Of a DNA stretch of 40,404 bases, positions 24,288 to 34,447 are shown piece by piece. The translations under genes and the position numbers were made by a program. Source of the stretch: Pseudomonadota bacterium (GTDB lineage Bacteria > Pseudomonadota > Gammaproteobacteria > Steroidobacterales > Steroidobacteraceae). The notes under the pieces are model-generated. The model saw nothing but the letters and a program-made list of their open reading frames with translations. It did not search any database and was not told where the DNA came from. Location: assembly GCA_021815925.1 (NCBI GenBank), contig JAKAZL010000010.1, positions 1-40,404 on the forward strand, read 5' to 3'. Numbering within the stretch: position 1 is the stretch's first letter; each line of letters starts with the position of its first letter.

Positions 24288-24637
24288 CGCCGATGCGCCG
24301 GACCGCCCTGCTCGGTCTCGGCGCACTGCCGGCAGCGGTCGGTGTAGGGTACGGCCTCGAGCCGCCCCTCCTCGATCGGCTCGCCACACACCGAGCAGGT
24401 GGTGTAGTCGCCCTCCTCCAGCCGGCGCAGCGCCGCCTGGATCTGGCGCAGCTCGCCGCGCGCCGATTCGCTGATCGCGTCGAGCACCTCGTCGCTCTCC
24501 CGTTGGGTGACCTGCTCGGCGAAATCCGCACTCAGTGGGTCGGACTCGTGACGCAGGTCCGCGCTCGCATCGCTTGCGCGCCTGTGTAGTTCCTCGCGCC
24601 GCCGCAGCAGGCGAGCTCGTACCGCATCTGCGTCCAC
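24284..24637 (-). CDS. TraR/DksA-family zinc-finger protein
   Basis: A 117-residue relative of DksA. Residues 1-75 form two helices of a coiled coil (LRRREELHRRASD, then LDAISESARGELRQIQAALRRLEEGDY), and residues 77-105 hold the four-cysteine zinc finger CSVCGEPIEEGRLEAVPYTDRCRQC. DksA proteins bind in the RNA polymerase secondary channel; here the coiled-coil tip reads LSADFAEQVT rather than the canonical DksA DxxDxA, so a true DksA role is uncertain. The gene is translationally coupled to the SAM hydrolase (ATGA overlap). Start ATG 24637. Confidence 0.85.
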   Translation of the reverse strand: MDADAVRARLLRRREELHRRASDASADLRHESDPLSADFAEQVTQRESDEVLDAISESARGELRQIQAALRRLEEGDYTTCSVCGEPIEEGRLEAVPYTDRCRQCAETEQGGPAHRR

Positions 24638-24845
24638 AGGGGCCTCCGAGCGTTGCCCGGGCGCGCTGCCCGCCGCGGCTTCGCACCCGCATTTGACCTT
24701 TGGGCGCGCCCATGCGGAAAATACCTAGCGCAATGGGCGGCCTGAAGACAACATACTGTCCCATATGAGCAATCCGTGTCCATCCGTGCCGAATCCGCCC
24801 CGCGCGGGCCGGTACTCGGCCTTACCAGGCGAGGGTGAACGACCG

Positions 24846-25469
24846 ATGGAAACCGCCCGCGATCTGCATCCGACCGTCTTTGTCATCGATGACGACGAGG
24901 CCGTGCGAGCATCCCTGCGGCTGCTGCTGAAGTCGGTCGGTCTGCCGGCGACGGTTTACGGCAGCGCCCAGGATTTCCTCGCCCACTACGATGCGCGCCA
25001 GCCGGGCTGCGTCGTGCTCGATGTGCGCATGCCTGGCATGAGCGGACTGGAGCTGCAGCAGCTGCTCAACCTGCGCGGAGCGACGGTGCCGGTCATCTTC
25101 ATCACCGGCCATGGCGACATCCCCATGGCCGTCGAGGCGATGCAGCACGGCGCGTTCGACTTCCTGCAGAAGCCCTTCCGCGACCAGGATCTGCTCGATC
25201 GCGTGCAGCGGGCCCTGGAGAAGGATCAGCACACCCGGCTCGAGCTGAAGGAGCAGGACCGCATCCGCGACCGGCTCGGCTCGCTCACCCCGCGTGAGCG
25301 CGAGGTGCTCAATCTGATCACCCGCGGCAAGCCGAACAAGGTGGTGGCGGCGGACCTGGGGGTCAGCCAGCGCACGGTGGAAATCCACCGCGCACGCGTC
25401 ATGGAGAAGATGGGCGCGTCCTCGTTCGCCCAGCTGGTGCGAATGGTGCTCGACAGCGAGCCGGCGTGA
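24846..25469 (+). CDS. FixJ/NarL-type response regulator
   Basis: A 207-residue two-component regulator. The receiver domain (about residues 9-120) has VFVIDDDEAVR (acidic pair), VVLDVRMPG (phosphorylated Asp), FITGHGD (Thr switch) and LQKPFRD (Lys), a FixJ-like set. A LuxR-type helix-turn-helix follows: LTPREREVLNLITRGKPNKVVAADLGVSQRTVEIHRARVMEKM. ATG 24846 has GAGGGTGA upstream; ATG 24765 is in frame but would add a low-complexity leader. No sensor kinase is adjacent, so input is unknown. Convergent with the L,D-transpeptidase gene. Confidence 0.9.
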   Translation: METARDLHPTVFVIDDDEAVRASLRLLLKSVGLPATVYGSAQDFLAHYDARQPGCVVLDVRMPGMSGLELQQLLNLRGATVPVIFITGHGDIPMAVEAMQHGAFDFLQKPFRDQDLLDRVQRALEKDQHTRLELKEQDRIRDRLGSLTPREREVLNLITRGKPNKVVAADLGVSQRTVEIHRARVMEKMGASSFAQLVRMVLDSEPA

Positions 25470-25479
25470 AGGACTGCGC

Positions 25480-26487
25480 CTAGGTCCCGGCGCCCGGCGC
25501 CACCGACGCCGGGGACGAGGCGGTCTCGGTATCGGTGTCGGCCTCGACGCCGATCAGCTCCGGGATGCCGTTGGCCTGCTGGGCCATGCGGCGCACGCGA
25601 TCCCAGTCGATGGCGACCCGCGCCCCGCCGACGGCCGCATTGATAATGCGCGAGATGACCGCGAAATCGGGCTTGGCCGGCACGTTCTGACTGTGCAGCG
25701 GCGGGTGAACGGACAGATACAGCCGCCCGTCCTGCAGCGTGGCGAGAATCGGATCGTTCACGATGGTGACTGGCGTGCCGACCGGCACGACCGGAAAGAG
25801 CGCCGCGATGTCCTCCGGGTAGAGCCGCACGCACCCGTGTGTCACCGCCATACCGATCGCCATCGGGTTGTTGGTGCCGTGGATGTAGATCTCCCCGCCA
25901 CTCAGCGTCGTCTGCAGCGCCCACTCGCCCATCGGATTGTCGGGTCCGGCAGGCCACACCCGCGGTATCGGATCGCCCGCCTTGGCGTGCGCGCGCAGAA
26001 TCGAGGGCGTCGGAATCCACACCGGGTGCGGCACCTTGCGCACGACGCGCGTCTCGCCGACCGGCGTATCCCAACCCTTCTCCCCCGGACTCACCGGGTA
26101 GGTGATGACGACCGGTTGATCGTGCCGCCCACGGCGCGGGAAGTAGAACAACCGGTGCGCAGGCAGGTTGACCACGATGCCCACGTGCGGCACGGGCGGG
26201 ATGATGAAGCGGCCCGGAATGACCACCCGGGTGCCGTGGCCGGGCAGCCACAGATCCACGTGCGGGTTGGCTGCCTGGATCTCCCAGTAGCCGACACTGT
26301 AACGGCGCGCGATCCCGAGCAGCGTGTCCGAGGCATGCGAGTGCACCACCTGATCGTGACCGATGAGCGAGCCCTCGGCGGGCAGTGGAAAGACTGCCCC
26401 GCGGGCCAGCGGCAGGCCGGCGAGAACCAGGGCGGCGAGCAGCCGCGCGGCAAAGGCGCTCCGGGAACGCGATGCGGTGATGAGCAT
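25480..26487 (-). CDS. exported L,D-transpeptidase with LysM domain (ErfK/YbiS/YcfS type)
   Basis: Periplasmic enzyme that cross-links peptidoglycan through 3-3 bonds or attaches lipoprotein to it. The 335-residue protein has a signal peptide (residues 1-30), a LysM domain (ASDTLLGIARRYSVGYWEIQAANPHV) and a YkuD catalytic domain at about 100-235: IYIHGTNNPMAIGMAVTHGCVRL with the catalytic HGC Cys and the HGT His. The C-terminal 100 residues are an acidic and alanine-rich extension. ATG 26487 gives a proper signal; an ATG at 26544 in the same frame overlaps the divergent glycosylase promoter region. Confidence 0.92.
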   Translation of the reverse strand: MLITASRSRSAFAARLLAALVLAGLPLARGAVFPLPAEGSLIGHDQVVHSHASDTLLGIARRYSVGYWEIQAANPHVDLWLPGHGTRVVIPGRFIIPPVPHVGIVVNLPAHRLFYFPRRGRHDQPVVITYPVSPGEKGWDTPVGETRVVRKVPHPVWIPTPSILRAHAKAGDPIPRVWPAGPDNPMGEWALQTTLSGGEIYIHGTNNPMAIGMAVTHGCVRLYPEDIAALFPVVPVGTPVTIVNDPILATLQDGRLYLSVHPPLHSQNVPAKPDFAVISRIINAAVGGARVAIDWDRVRRMAQQANGIPELIGVEADTDTETASSPASVAPGAGT

Positions 26488-26552
26488 GGGTCGTGGATTC
26501 CGGGTGGATGACGGACCTCGGGTCCGGCAGGCACATTGTAACATGCCGGGCC

Positions 26553-27131
26553 ATGGCCTCGACCCTTCGCCTGCCGCGCGATTTCTACCGCCAGGACACC
26601 CTCACGCTCGCCCGGGCGCTGATCGGCATGCACCTGGTTCACCGCATCGAGGGGGTGCGACGCATCGGGCGCATCGTGGAAACCGAGGCCTACCTCGGAC
26701 CCGAGGACCGCGCCGCGCACTCCTCGCGCGGCCGCACGGCGCGCACCGAGGTGATGTTCGGCCCCCCCGGCCACGCCTACGTCTATCTGATCTACGGCAT
26801 GTGGCATTGCCTGAACGTGGTCAGCGGCGCCGAAGGGCAGCCGCACGCGGTGCTGCTGCGTGCGCTGGCGCCGGTGTCGGGCCTCACGGAGCGGGCTTCG
26901 GGGCCGGGACTGCTCTGCCGGGCCCTGGGCATCGACCGGCGCGCCAACGGCATCGACCTCACCGGCGCCACGCTGTGGATCGAGCGGCCGCGTGCACCGC
27001 CCCCGGTGCGCATCGGTCGCAGTGCGCGCATCGGGATCGACTACGCGGGCGAGTGGGCCGCTCGGCCCTGGCGGTTCTTCGACCGCGACTCACCGGAGGT
27101 GTCCGGCCGGCGCGCCCGCTCGACGCGTTAG
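26553..27131 (+). CDS. 3-methyladenine DNA glycosylase, AAG/MPG family
   Basis: Excises alkylated purines, the first step of base excision repair. The 192-residue protein matches the AAG (PF02245) family: ARALIGMHLV, then GRIVETEAYLGPEDRAAHSSRGRTARTEVMFGPPGHAYVYLIYGMWHCLNVV, which contains the catalytic Glu (VETEAY) and the intercalating Tyr region (YVYLIYG), and GPGLLCRALGIDRRANG. It is divergent from the L,D-transpeptidase gene with a 65-bp gap. ATG 26553 starts at the conserved LPRDFY; upstream in-frame codons extend into the neighbour. No ribosome-binding site is evident. Confidence 0.92.
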   Translation: MASTLRLPRDFYRQDTLTLARALIGMHLVHRIEGVRRIGRIVETEAYLGPEDRAAHSSRGRTARTEVMFGPPGHAYVYLIYGMWHCLNVVSGAEGQPHAVLLRALAPVSGLTERASGPGLLCRALGIDRRANGIDLTGATLWIERPRAPPPVRIGRSARIGIDYAGEWAARPWRFFDRDSPEVSGRRARSTR

Positions 27132-27150
27132 CGCGCCGGCCGCGATGCAC

Positions 27151-27699
27151 TCAGCTCGCGGCCGTCGGGCCGAGTACGAGCTTGCCGTTGCGTACCGCGA
27201 TGCGCGGACCCGGATCGTAGTTCATGCGCACCGTGCCCGTCTTGCCGCCGAGACGGTAGCGGACCTGATAGCCCTCGGGACGAACCGTCCGGTCGTAGAC
27301 GGTCGTGCAGCGGCGCACGGTCGTGGAGTAGGTATCGCCGCGCTGCATGCGCGCCTCGATGCGATTGCCGGCGTACCCGCCGGCGGCCACCCCGGCCACG
27401 GTGGCGAGATCGCGTCCGGAGCCGTCGCCGACCTGGTGACCGAGCAGACCGCCGATGAGCGCCCCGGCGACGCTGCCGACGATCTGATGCGAATCGCGCG
27501 CCGGCCGGGTGCGCTCGACCGTCTCGTTGCGGCACACCCGCCGCGGCCGTACCTGCGTGCGCGAGAGCGGCACCACCTGCACGACCTCGGCGTAACGCGG
27601 CGCCGCCGGCGCCCAGCGGTGGCTCGCCACGGCGCCTGCACCCACGACCACCGCCAGCGCACCGCCGGTGGTGGCACCGATCAGGAAGGACTTGTTCAC
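27151..27699 (-). CDS. glycine-zipper 2TM-domain envelope protein
   Basis: A 182-residue exported protein. An N-terminal hydrophobic segment (FLIGATTGGALAVVVGAGAVA) serves as signal or anchor. Residues about 75-110, IVGSVAGALIGGLLGHQVGDGSGRDLATVAGVAAGGYAGNRIE, are a glycine zipper as in Rick_17kDa_Anti-type proteins that associate with the outer membrane. The C-terminal part (YQVRYRLGGKTGTVRMNYDPG) matches the usual domain following the zipper. GTG 27699 has AGGGGAG 7 nt upstream. The gene is single, next to the carboxylase operon end. Confidence 0.85.
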   Translation of the reverse strand: MNKSFLIGATTGGALAVVVGAGAVASHRWAPAAPRYAEVVQVVPLSRTQVRPRRVCRNETVERTRPARDSHQIVGSVAGALIGGLLGHQVGDGSGRDLATVAGVAAGGYAGNRIEARMQRGDTYSTTVRRCTTVYDRTVRPEGYQVRYRLGGKTGTVRMNYDPGPRIAVRNGKLVLGPTAAS

Positions 27700-27767
27700 G
27701 ACTGAGCTCCCCTGCAACCTCTGGAGAGCCCAGATTGTCGTCGCGACAAACTGAACCGACGTTGAAC

Positions 27768-29771
27768 CTAACTTGTCGCGTCGTCGGCCGGCGACAGTGC
27801 GAGCAGCTCACGGCCCTCCGGCACGCGCTCGCCGATCGCGAAGTGAATGTGCGTGACGCGACCGTCGAACGGCGCACTGATGCCGTGCTCCATCTTCATC
27901 GCTTCGATCACCATCAGCGTCTGTCCGCGGCGCACCGTCGCACCGACCTCGACGTTCACCGCGACGACCACGCCCGGCAGCGGCGTCGTCAACCCGCCGC
28001 TGGCGTGCTCGGCGCTGAACGAGCGGCTGCGCGGGTCGTCGATGTCAAACTCATGGTGCGCCGCCCCCAACCACAGGTGCACGCGTGCGCCCCGGCGCAG
28101 GTAGCGTGCGCGCTGGCGCACCCCCTCGAGCTGCGCCTCGACGTCCTCGTCCGAGCTGCGCGCCGCGCCGAGCGCCACGCGGCGCAGCTCGCCGCTTGGC
28201 TCATCCGCGGCCCCGAGCGGCTCGAGCGAGGCCGCCTGCGGCGCACCCTGCTCGCAGGCCAGACGCACCCGCCAGCGCTCGGCGCCGGCGCGCAGGGTCA
28301 GCTCGAAGCGCCCGGGGAGGTTGGGTGAGAATCCATCGCGCGCCGACCAGGGATTCGCGCCGCGCCCCTCGCCGTACACGGCGAGCGCCACCAGGACGAG
28401 CTGCGCATCGGTCGGGACCTCCCGCGCGCCGAACTCCTCGGCGCGCTGCGCGAGCAGCGCCACGCTGTGCCGCGCCTCGAGAAAGACACGCGAGCGCAGG
28501 ATCCGTGCGAGCCAGCGCTCGTTGCTGTGCACCCCGGCGATCCGGGTGCGTTCGAGCGCCGCGGCGAGGCGCGCGGCCGCCTCGCCGCGCTCGGGCGCCC
28601 AGGCGATCACCTTCGCCAGCAGCGAGTCGTAGTTCGCCGGCACCGTATCGCCGCTGTCAAATCCGGCATCGACCCGCACGCCCTCGCCCTGCGGCCACGC
28701 GGCGATCTCGAGCTGCCCCGCGCTCGGCAGGAACTGCCGCCACGGATCCTCGGCGCACACCCGCGCCTCGATGGCATGCCCGTTGAGACGCACCTGCTGC
28801 TGCGTGAGCGGCAGCGGCTCGCCGGCCGCCACGCGCAACTGCCACTCGACCAGGTCGAGCCCCGTGACCGCCTCGGTGACGGTGTGCTCGACCTGCAGTC
28901 GGGTGTTCATCTCCAGGAAATAGAACTCGCTGCCATCGAAGAGGAACTCCACCGTGCCGGCGCCGCGGTAGCCGATCCCGCGCGCCACCTCGACCGCCGC
29001 GCCACGCAACCGGGCGCGCAGCGGCCCGGGCAACCCGGGCGCGGGGGCCTCCTCGATGAGCTTCTGGTGGCGTCGCTGCACCGAGCAGTCGCGGTCCCCG
29101 AGATGGATGCACGCCCCATGCGCATCGGCGAACACCTGCACCTCGATGTGGCGGGGCTCGGGCACGAAGCGCTCGATGAGCAGCGTGCCGTCCCCGAAGC
29201 TGCTCTCGGCAAGCCGCCGCGCGCCCTCGAGCGCTGCACGCAGCTCCCCCGCGGCACGCACGACGTACATGCCCTTGCCGCCACCGCCGGCGGCCGGCTT
29301 GACGATCAGCGGCAGCCCCGCCTCGAGGGCGCGCGCCTCGAGCGTCTCAAGATCCTGCTGCTCGCCCTCGTAGCCCGGGAGCACCGGGATGCCCGCCGCG
29401 CGTACGCGCGCCTTGGCGAGGCTCTTCGAGCCCATCGCCTCGATTGCCTCGGGAGGCGGACCGACGAAGATCAGCCCCGCGTCCCGGCAGGCCGCCGCGA
29501 AGCGGGCGTTCTCGGAGAGAAAGCCGTAGCCGGGATGGATCGCCTCGGCGCCGCTCAGACGCGCCGCGGCGAGCAGCGCCTCGATGTCGAGATAACTCTG
29601 CGCCGCCGGCGCCGGTCCGAGCCGCACCGCCTGATCGGCGAGGCGCACGTGGCGCGCATGGACGTCGGCATCGGAGTAGACCGCGACGGTGCCGAGCCCC
29701 ATGCGGCGCGCGGTACTGAGGATGCGGCAAGCGATCTCGCCGCGGTTGGCCACCAGAAGACGCTGGAACAT
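27768..29771 (-). CDS. liuD: 3-methylcrotonyl-CoA carboxylase biotin-containing subunit
   Basis: ATP-dependent biotin carboxylase and carrier subunit of the leucine pathway enzyme. The 667-residue protein has a biotin carboxylase domain (residues 1-450: LVANRGEIACRI, GGGGKGMYVV, HLGDRDCSVQRRHQKLIEEAPA, FLEMNTRLQVEHTVTE), a middle region and a C-terminal biotinyl domain with EAMKMEH, whose Lys is biotinylated. The partner beta subunit ends 8 bp upstream. Length and pairing with an isovaleryl-CoA dehydrogenase favour methylcrotonyl-CoA over acetyl- or propionyl-CoA, but substrate specificity is inferred. ATG 29771 is the first codon of the conserved MFQRLLVANRGEI start. Confidence 0.9.
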   Translation of the reverse strand: MFQRLLVANRGEIACRILSTARRMGLGTVAVYSDADVHARHVRLADQAVRLGPAPAAQSYLDIEALLAAARLSGAEAIHPGYGFLSENARFAAACRDAGLIFVGPPPEAIEAMGSKSLAKARVRAAGIPVLPGYEGEQQDLETLEARALEAGLPLIVKPAAGGGGKGMYVVRAAGELRAALEGARRLAESSFGDGTLLIERFVPEPRHIEVQVFADAHGACIHLGDRDCSVQRRHQKLIEEAPAPGLPGPLRARLRGAAVEVARGIGYRGAGTVEFLFDGSEFYFLEMNTRLQVEHTVTEAVTGLDLVEWQLRVAAGEPLPLTQQQVRLNGHAIEARVCAEDPWRQFLPSAGQLEIAAWPQGEGVRVDAGFDSGDTVPANYDSLLAKVIAWAPERGEAAARLAAALERTRIAGVHSNERWLARILRSRVFLEARHSVALLAQRAEEFGAREVPTDAQLVLVALAVYGEGRGANPWSARDGFSPNLPGRFELTLRAGAERWRVRLACEQGAPQAASLEPLGAADEPSGELRRVALGAARSSDEDVEAQLEGVRQRARYLRRGARVHLWLGAAHHEFDIDDPRSRSFSAEHASGGLTTPLPGVVVAVNVEVGATVRRGQTLMVIEAMKMEHGISAPFDGRVTHIHFAIGERVPEGRELLALSPADDATS

Positions 29772-29779
29772 GGGCGCAC

Positions 29780-31384
<1,605 letters not shown>

Positions 31385-31388
31385 GGGC

Positions 31389-31418
31389 TTGTCACGATAG
31401 CCGGATTGTCGGACAATC
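31389..31418. promoter_or_regulatory. FadR-type GntR operator within the liuA/liuB divergent promoter
   Basis: The palindrome GATTGTCGGACAATC (31404-31418) is a perfect 7-bp inverted repeat around one base and includes TTGTCGGACAA, an exact fit to TNGTNNNACNA, the consensus described for FadR-subfamily GntR regulators. On the plus strand TTGTCA (31389-31394) and GACAAT (31412-31417) form -35 and -10 boxes 17 bp apart, so the operator covers the -10 of liuA. On the minus strand TATGAT lies at about 31416-31421 with TTGTCT 18 bp upstream. One bound dimer could repress both directions. A FadR-type regulator is encoded right after liuA. Confidence 0.75.
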
Positions 31419-31449
31419 ATACCGTCCCCTTTCAATGGAAGACAAGCGC

Positions 31450-32619
31450 ATGTCCGCCCACGATCCGATCGACAGCGGCCCCGCCCTCGAGGAGGCCGTC
31501 AGCGAGATTCGCGCCCAGGTGCGTCGCTTCGCCACCGAGCGCATCGCGCCGCGCGCCGCCGCCATCGACCGCGACAACGCCTTTCCCCGCGATCTTTGGC
31601 CCGAGCTCGGTGCGCTCGGTCTGCTCGGCCTGACCGTCCCGGAGCGCTTCGGCGGCGCCGGACTCGGTTACCTTGCCCACGTCGTGGCGATGGAGGAGAT
31701 CTCGCGCGCCTCCGGCTCGGTCGGCCTCTCCTACGGCGCCCACTCCAATCTCTGCGTCAATCAGCTGCGCCTGAACGGCTCGGACGCCCAGCGCGAGCGC
31801 TACCTGCCGAAGCTGGTGAGCGGCGAGCACGTCGGGGCGCTCGCGATGTCCGAGCCGCAGTCCGGCTCGGACGTCACCTCCATGCAACTGCGCGCCGAGC
31901 GACACGGTGATCATTACCGGCTCACCGGGCGCAAGATGTGGATCACCAACGGACCGGATGCCGACGTGCTGGTCGTCTACGCCAAGACCGCACCGGCGGC
32001 CGGCAGCCGCGGCATCAGCGCCTTCATCCTCGAGCGTGGCTTCAAGGGCTTCAGCACCGCGCAGAAGCTCGACAAGCTCGGCATGCGCGGCTCGAGCACA
32101 TGCGAGCTGGTATTCGAGGCGTGCGAGGTGCCGCGGGAGAACCTCCTCGGCGAGGAGAACGGTGGCGTGCGGGTGCTGATGAGCGGTCTTGATTACGAGC
32201 GCGTCGTGCTCAGTGGCGGGCCGCTCGGCCTCATGGCCGCCGCGCTCGATCTGGTGCTGCCCTACGTGCGCGAGCGCAAGCAGTTTGGCCAGCCGATCGG
32301 CACCTTCGAGCTGATGCAGGCGAAGCTCGCCGACATGTACACCGCGCTCGGCGCCTCGCGCGCGTACGTCTACAGCGTCGCGCGCCAGTGCGACGCCGGT
32401 CATGCCTTGCGGCGCGATGCCGCAGCGTGCATCCTCTTCGCGGCCGAACAGGCCACACGCGTCGCGCTGGAGGCCGTTCAGGCCCTCGGCGGCAACGGCT
32501 ACATCAATGACTACCCGGCCGGGCGGCTGCTGCGCGATGCAAAACTCTACGAGATCGGCGCCGGCACCCAGGAAATCCGCCGCATGCTGATCGGCCGGGA
32601 GCTGTTCGAAGCGGACTGA
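31450..32619 (+). CDS. liuA: isovaleryl-CoA dehydrogenase
   Basis: FAD enzyme oxidising isovaleryl-CoA to 3-methylcrotonyl-CoA in leucine breakdown. The 389-residue protein has acyl-CoA dehydrogenase landmarks: [73 protein letters not shown] and [33 protein letters not shown]. The catalytic Glu is in [14 protein letters not shown], the position specific for isovaleryl-CoA dehydrogenases. I chose ATG 31450 because GGAAG lies 8 nt before it; ATG 31435 in the same frame has no such site. Its product is the substrate of the carboxylase across the divergent promoter. Confidence 0.92.
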   Translation: MSAHDPIDSGPALEEAVSEIRAQVRRFATERIAPRAAAIDRDNAFPRDLWPELGALGLLGLTVPERFGGAGLGYLAHVVAMEEISRASGSVGLSYGAHSNLCVNQLRLNGSDAQRERYLPKLVSGEHVGALAMSEPQSGSDVTSMQLRAERHGDHYRLTGRKMWITNGPDADVLVVYAKTAPAAGSRGISAFILERGFKGFSTAQKLDKLGMRGSSTCELVFEACEVPRENLLGEENGGVRVLMSGLDYERVVLSGGPLGLMAAALDLVLPYVRERKQFGQPIGTFELMQAKLADMYTALGASRAYVYSVARQCDAGHALRRDAAACILFAAEQATRVALEAVQALGGNGYINDYPAGRLLRDAKLYEIGAGTQEIRRMLIGRELFEAD

Positions 32620-32625
32620 GGTCGC

Positions 32626-33354
32626 ATGAGCGTCGAATTCGATCAGATCGCCCTCACGCCCGCCTACCGCAAGGTGGCCGATGCGATCACCGAGCGCATC
32701 GTCAGCCGCTCGCTGCGCGAGGGCGAGCGGCTGCCGCCGGAGACCGAGCTCGCCCGCCAGCTCGGCGTGAACCGCTCGACGGTACGCGAGGCGCTGCGCG
32801 AGCTCGAGTGCAGCGGACTGCTCGAACGTCGTCCCGGCTCGAAGCGCATGACGGTGAGCCGGCCCCGGCACCGCGAGGTCGCCCGGGATGTCAGCCGCGC
32901 GCTGGCACTGCATGATGTGACGTTCCTCGAGGTCTGGACGGCGCTCACGGAATTCGAGCCGCCGATCGCCGAGAGCGCCGCGCGAGCGCGCACGGCAGCT
33001 GACCTGGAGCACCTCGCGGCGGTGCGGGCGCGCTTCGATGCCGACCACGCGCTCGCCGACGCGGCGGTGCACCACACGGCGGAGTTCTTCCGCGCGCTCG
33101 GCGCGGCGACGCACAACCAGGTGTTCGCCCTGGTGCACGAGCCGCTGATCCAGCTGCTCGAGCCCTCGCTGCGCGACATGATCGACCAGGTGCCCCAGGC
33201 ACGCGCGCGTATCGCCACCGCCCAGCGGCGCATCTTCGAGGCGCTCGAGCGGCGCGATCCCGACAGCGCCCGCCAATGGATGGCCCGGCACATCCGCGAT
33301 TTCAGGAAGGGTTACGAGCTTGCCGGCATCGATCTGACGCACCGCATCGGGTGA
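32626..33354 (+). CDS. FadR-subfamily GntR transcriptional regulator
   Basis: A 242-residue regulator with an N-terminal winged helix: AYRKVADAITERIVSRSLREGERLPPETELARQLGVNRSTVREALRELECSGLLERRPGSK, standard GntR (residues 12-75), and a helical FCD-type ligand domain (about 95-225, with metal-type His and Asp residues such as DADHAL and HHTAEFF). It begins 6 bp after liuA with GAGG upstream of ATG, so it is in the same operon. It probably senses a leucine-pathway acyl-CoA or acid and binds the palindrome in the liuA/liuB gap. In Pseudomonas the liu regulator is MerR-type LiuR, so this locus uses a different regulator. Confidence 0.9.
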   Translation: MSVEFDQIALTPAYRKVADAITERIVSRSLREGERLPPETELARQLGVNRSTVREALRELECSGLLERRPGSKRMTVSRPRHREVARDVSRALALHDVTFLEVWTALTEFEPPIAESAARARTAADLEHLAAVRARFDADHALADAAVHHTAEFFRALGAATHNQVFALVHEPLIQLLEPSLRDMIDQVPQARARIATAQRRIFEALERRDPDSARQWMARHIRDFRKGYELAGIDLTHRIG

Positions 33355-33399
33355 GCGGGCGCGGGTACGCCAGCGCCCCGCTGCGCCCAGGACCGCCCG

Positions 33400-34248
33400 C
33401 TACACGAACAGATCCGTCAGCAGGTCTTCCTCGCGCACACCGCTCGGCCGGTAGGCGGAAAAGTCGCTCACGCCCGCCTCGCGCAGCACCTGCTCGTCGA
33501 GGCAGAACTGCCCGGTGAATGCCCGGCTATCGCGCTTGAGGATGACCGCGGCCGCGTCCGCCACGATTTCCGGGGTGCGCACGCGCTCGCGCATCCCCTC
33601 AGGGGCGCCGGCGAGTGCGATCGTGAGAGCGGCCGTGCCGATGATGGTGCGCGGCCAGAGCGCGTTCACCGCGATGCCCTCGGCGGCGAGCTCCCCGGCG
33701 AGCCCCAGCACGCACAGGCTCATGCCGAACTTGGCGAGCGAGTACGGCAGGTGCGGGGCGAACCAGCGCGCCTCGAGGTTCAGCGGCGGAGCGAGCACCA
33801 GGATGTGGGGATTGCGGCCGCGGGCCAGATACGGCGCAGCGAGCTTGCTGCAGAGCAGCGTGCCGCGCGTGTTGATCGAGTGCATCAGGTCGAAGCGGCG
33901 CATGTCGGTCGCGCGGGTCGGGGTCAGGCTGATGGCGCTGGCATTGTTCACCAGGATGTCGATGCCGCCGAAGACCGCGGCGGTTCGCTCGAGCGCCGCA
34001 CTCACCTGCTCGTCATTGCGCACGTCGAGCGCCAACGCGAGCGCCTTGCCGCCGGCGGCCTCGATCTGCTCGGCCGCGGTATAGATCGTGCCCGGCAGCT
34101 TCGGATGCGGCTCGGTGGTCTTTGCGGCCACGGCCACGTTCGCGCCTTCCCGCGCCGCCCGCAGCGCGATGGCGAGGCCGATTCCCCGGCTCGCCCCAGT
34201 GATGAAGAGCGTCCGCCCCCGCAAACCCGTGTCGTCCGATGCCGCCAT
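33400..34248 (-). CDS. HSDL2-like short-chain dehydrogenase, catalytic Ser replaced
   Basis: A 282-residue SDR with TGASRGIGLAIA (NAD(P) binding), DVRNDEQVSAAL, LVNNASAISLT and YSLAKFGMSLCVLGLA (catalytic Tyr and Lys). The pattern NPHILVLAPPLNLEARWF, INTRGTLLCSKLAAPYL and VNALWPRTIIGTAA is that of the HSDL2 branch. In relatives the loop before the Tyr reads LSPPLN, where the Ser is the third catalytic residue; here it is Ala. The enzyme may be weak or use another residue. It lies convergent with the regulator gene; a role with fatty acyl substrates is inferred only. Confidence 0.85.
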   Translation of the reverse strand: MAASDDTGLRGRTLFITGASRGIGLAIALRAAREGANVAVAAKTTEPHPKLPGTIYTAAEQIEAAGGKALALALDVRNDEQVSAALERTAAVFGGIDILVNNASAISLTPTRATDMRRFDLMHSINTRGTLLCSKLAAPYLARGRNPHILVLAPPLNLEARWFAPHLPYSLAKFGMSLCVLGLAGELAAEGIAVNALWPRTIIGTAALTIALAGAPEGMRERVRTPEIVADAAAVILKRDSRAFTGQFCLDEQVLREAGVSDFSAYRPSGVREEDLLTDLFV

Positions 34249-34340
34249 GTGTGCCTCGCTGCGGCCGGACCGGGGCCGCCGCCGGCATCATAGCAGCCGT
34301 GCCTGTCGCGGCGGGCCGACAGCCAGTTTGAGGGTCGCAC

Positions 34341-34404
34341 ATGCCGCACAAACATCAGCATATGCCGCAAAATCATCCCGGCCGCGGGCCGGCCCCGCTA
34401 CAAT
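34341..34404 (+). promoter_or_regulatory. 21-bp-period direct repeat and -10 box upstream of fpr
   Basis: A 16-bp element starting ATGCCGCA occurs at 34341-34356 and 34362-34377 (14 of 16 identical), exactly 21 bp apart, which places both on the same helix face. TACAAT at 34399-34404 is a good -10 box. No -35 box is found 17 bp upstream, and the second element ends there, as expected for an activator site. In Pseudomonas fpr is activated by the LysR-type FinR; whether a similar regulator acts here is unknown. Confidence 0.55.
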
Positions 34405-34447
34405 GCCGCCCGCTGAATCTCCCGTAGGAACAGAGAGGTACACGCAC

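Noticed and set aside
24284-24637. Calling the zinc-finger protein DksA itself
   Set aside because: Shorter than DksA and lacks the canonical acidic tip; TraR/DksA family is the safer name.
31432-33342. A 636-codon open frame on the minus strand opposite liuA and the GntR gene
   Set aside because: It is the mirror of two well-supported genes; translation is low-complexity and matches nothing. GC-rich codon bias keeps antisense frames open.
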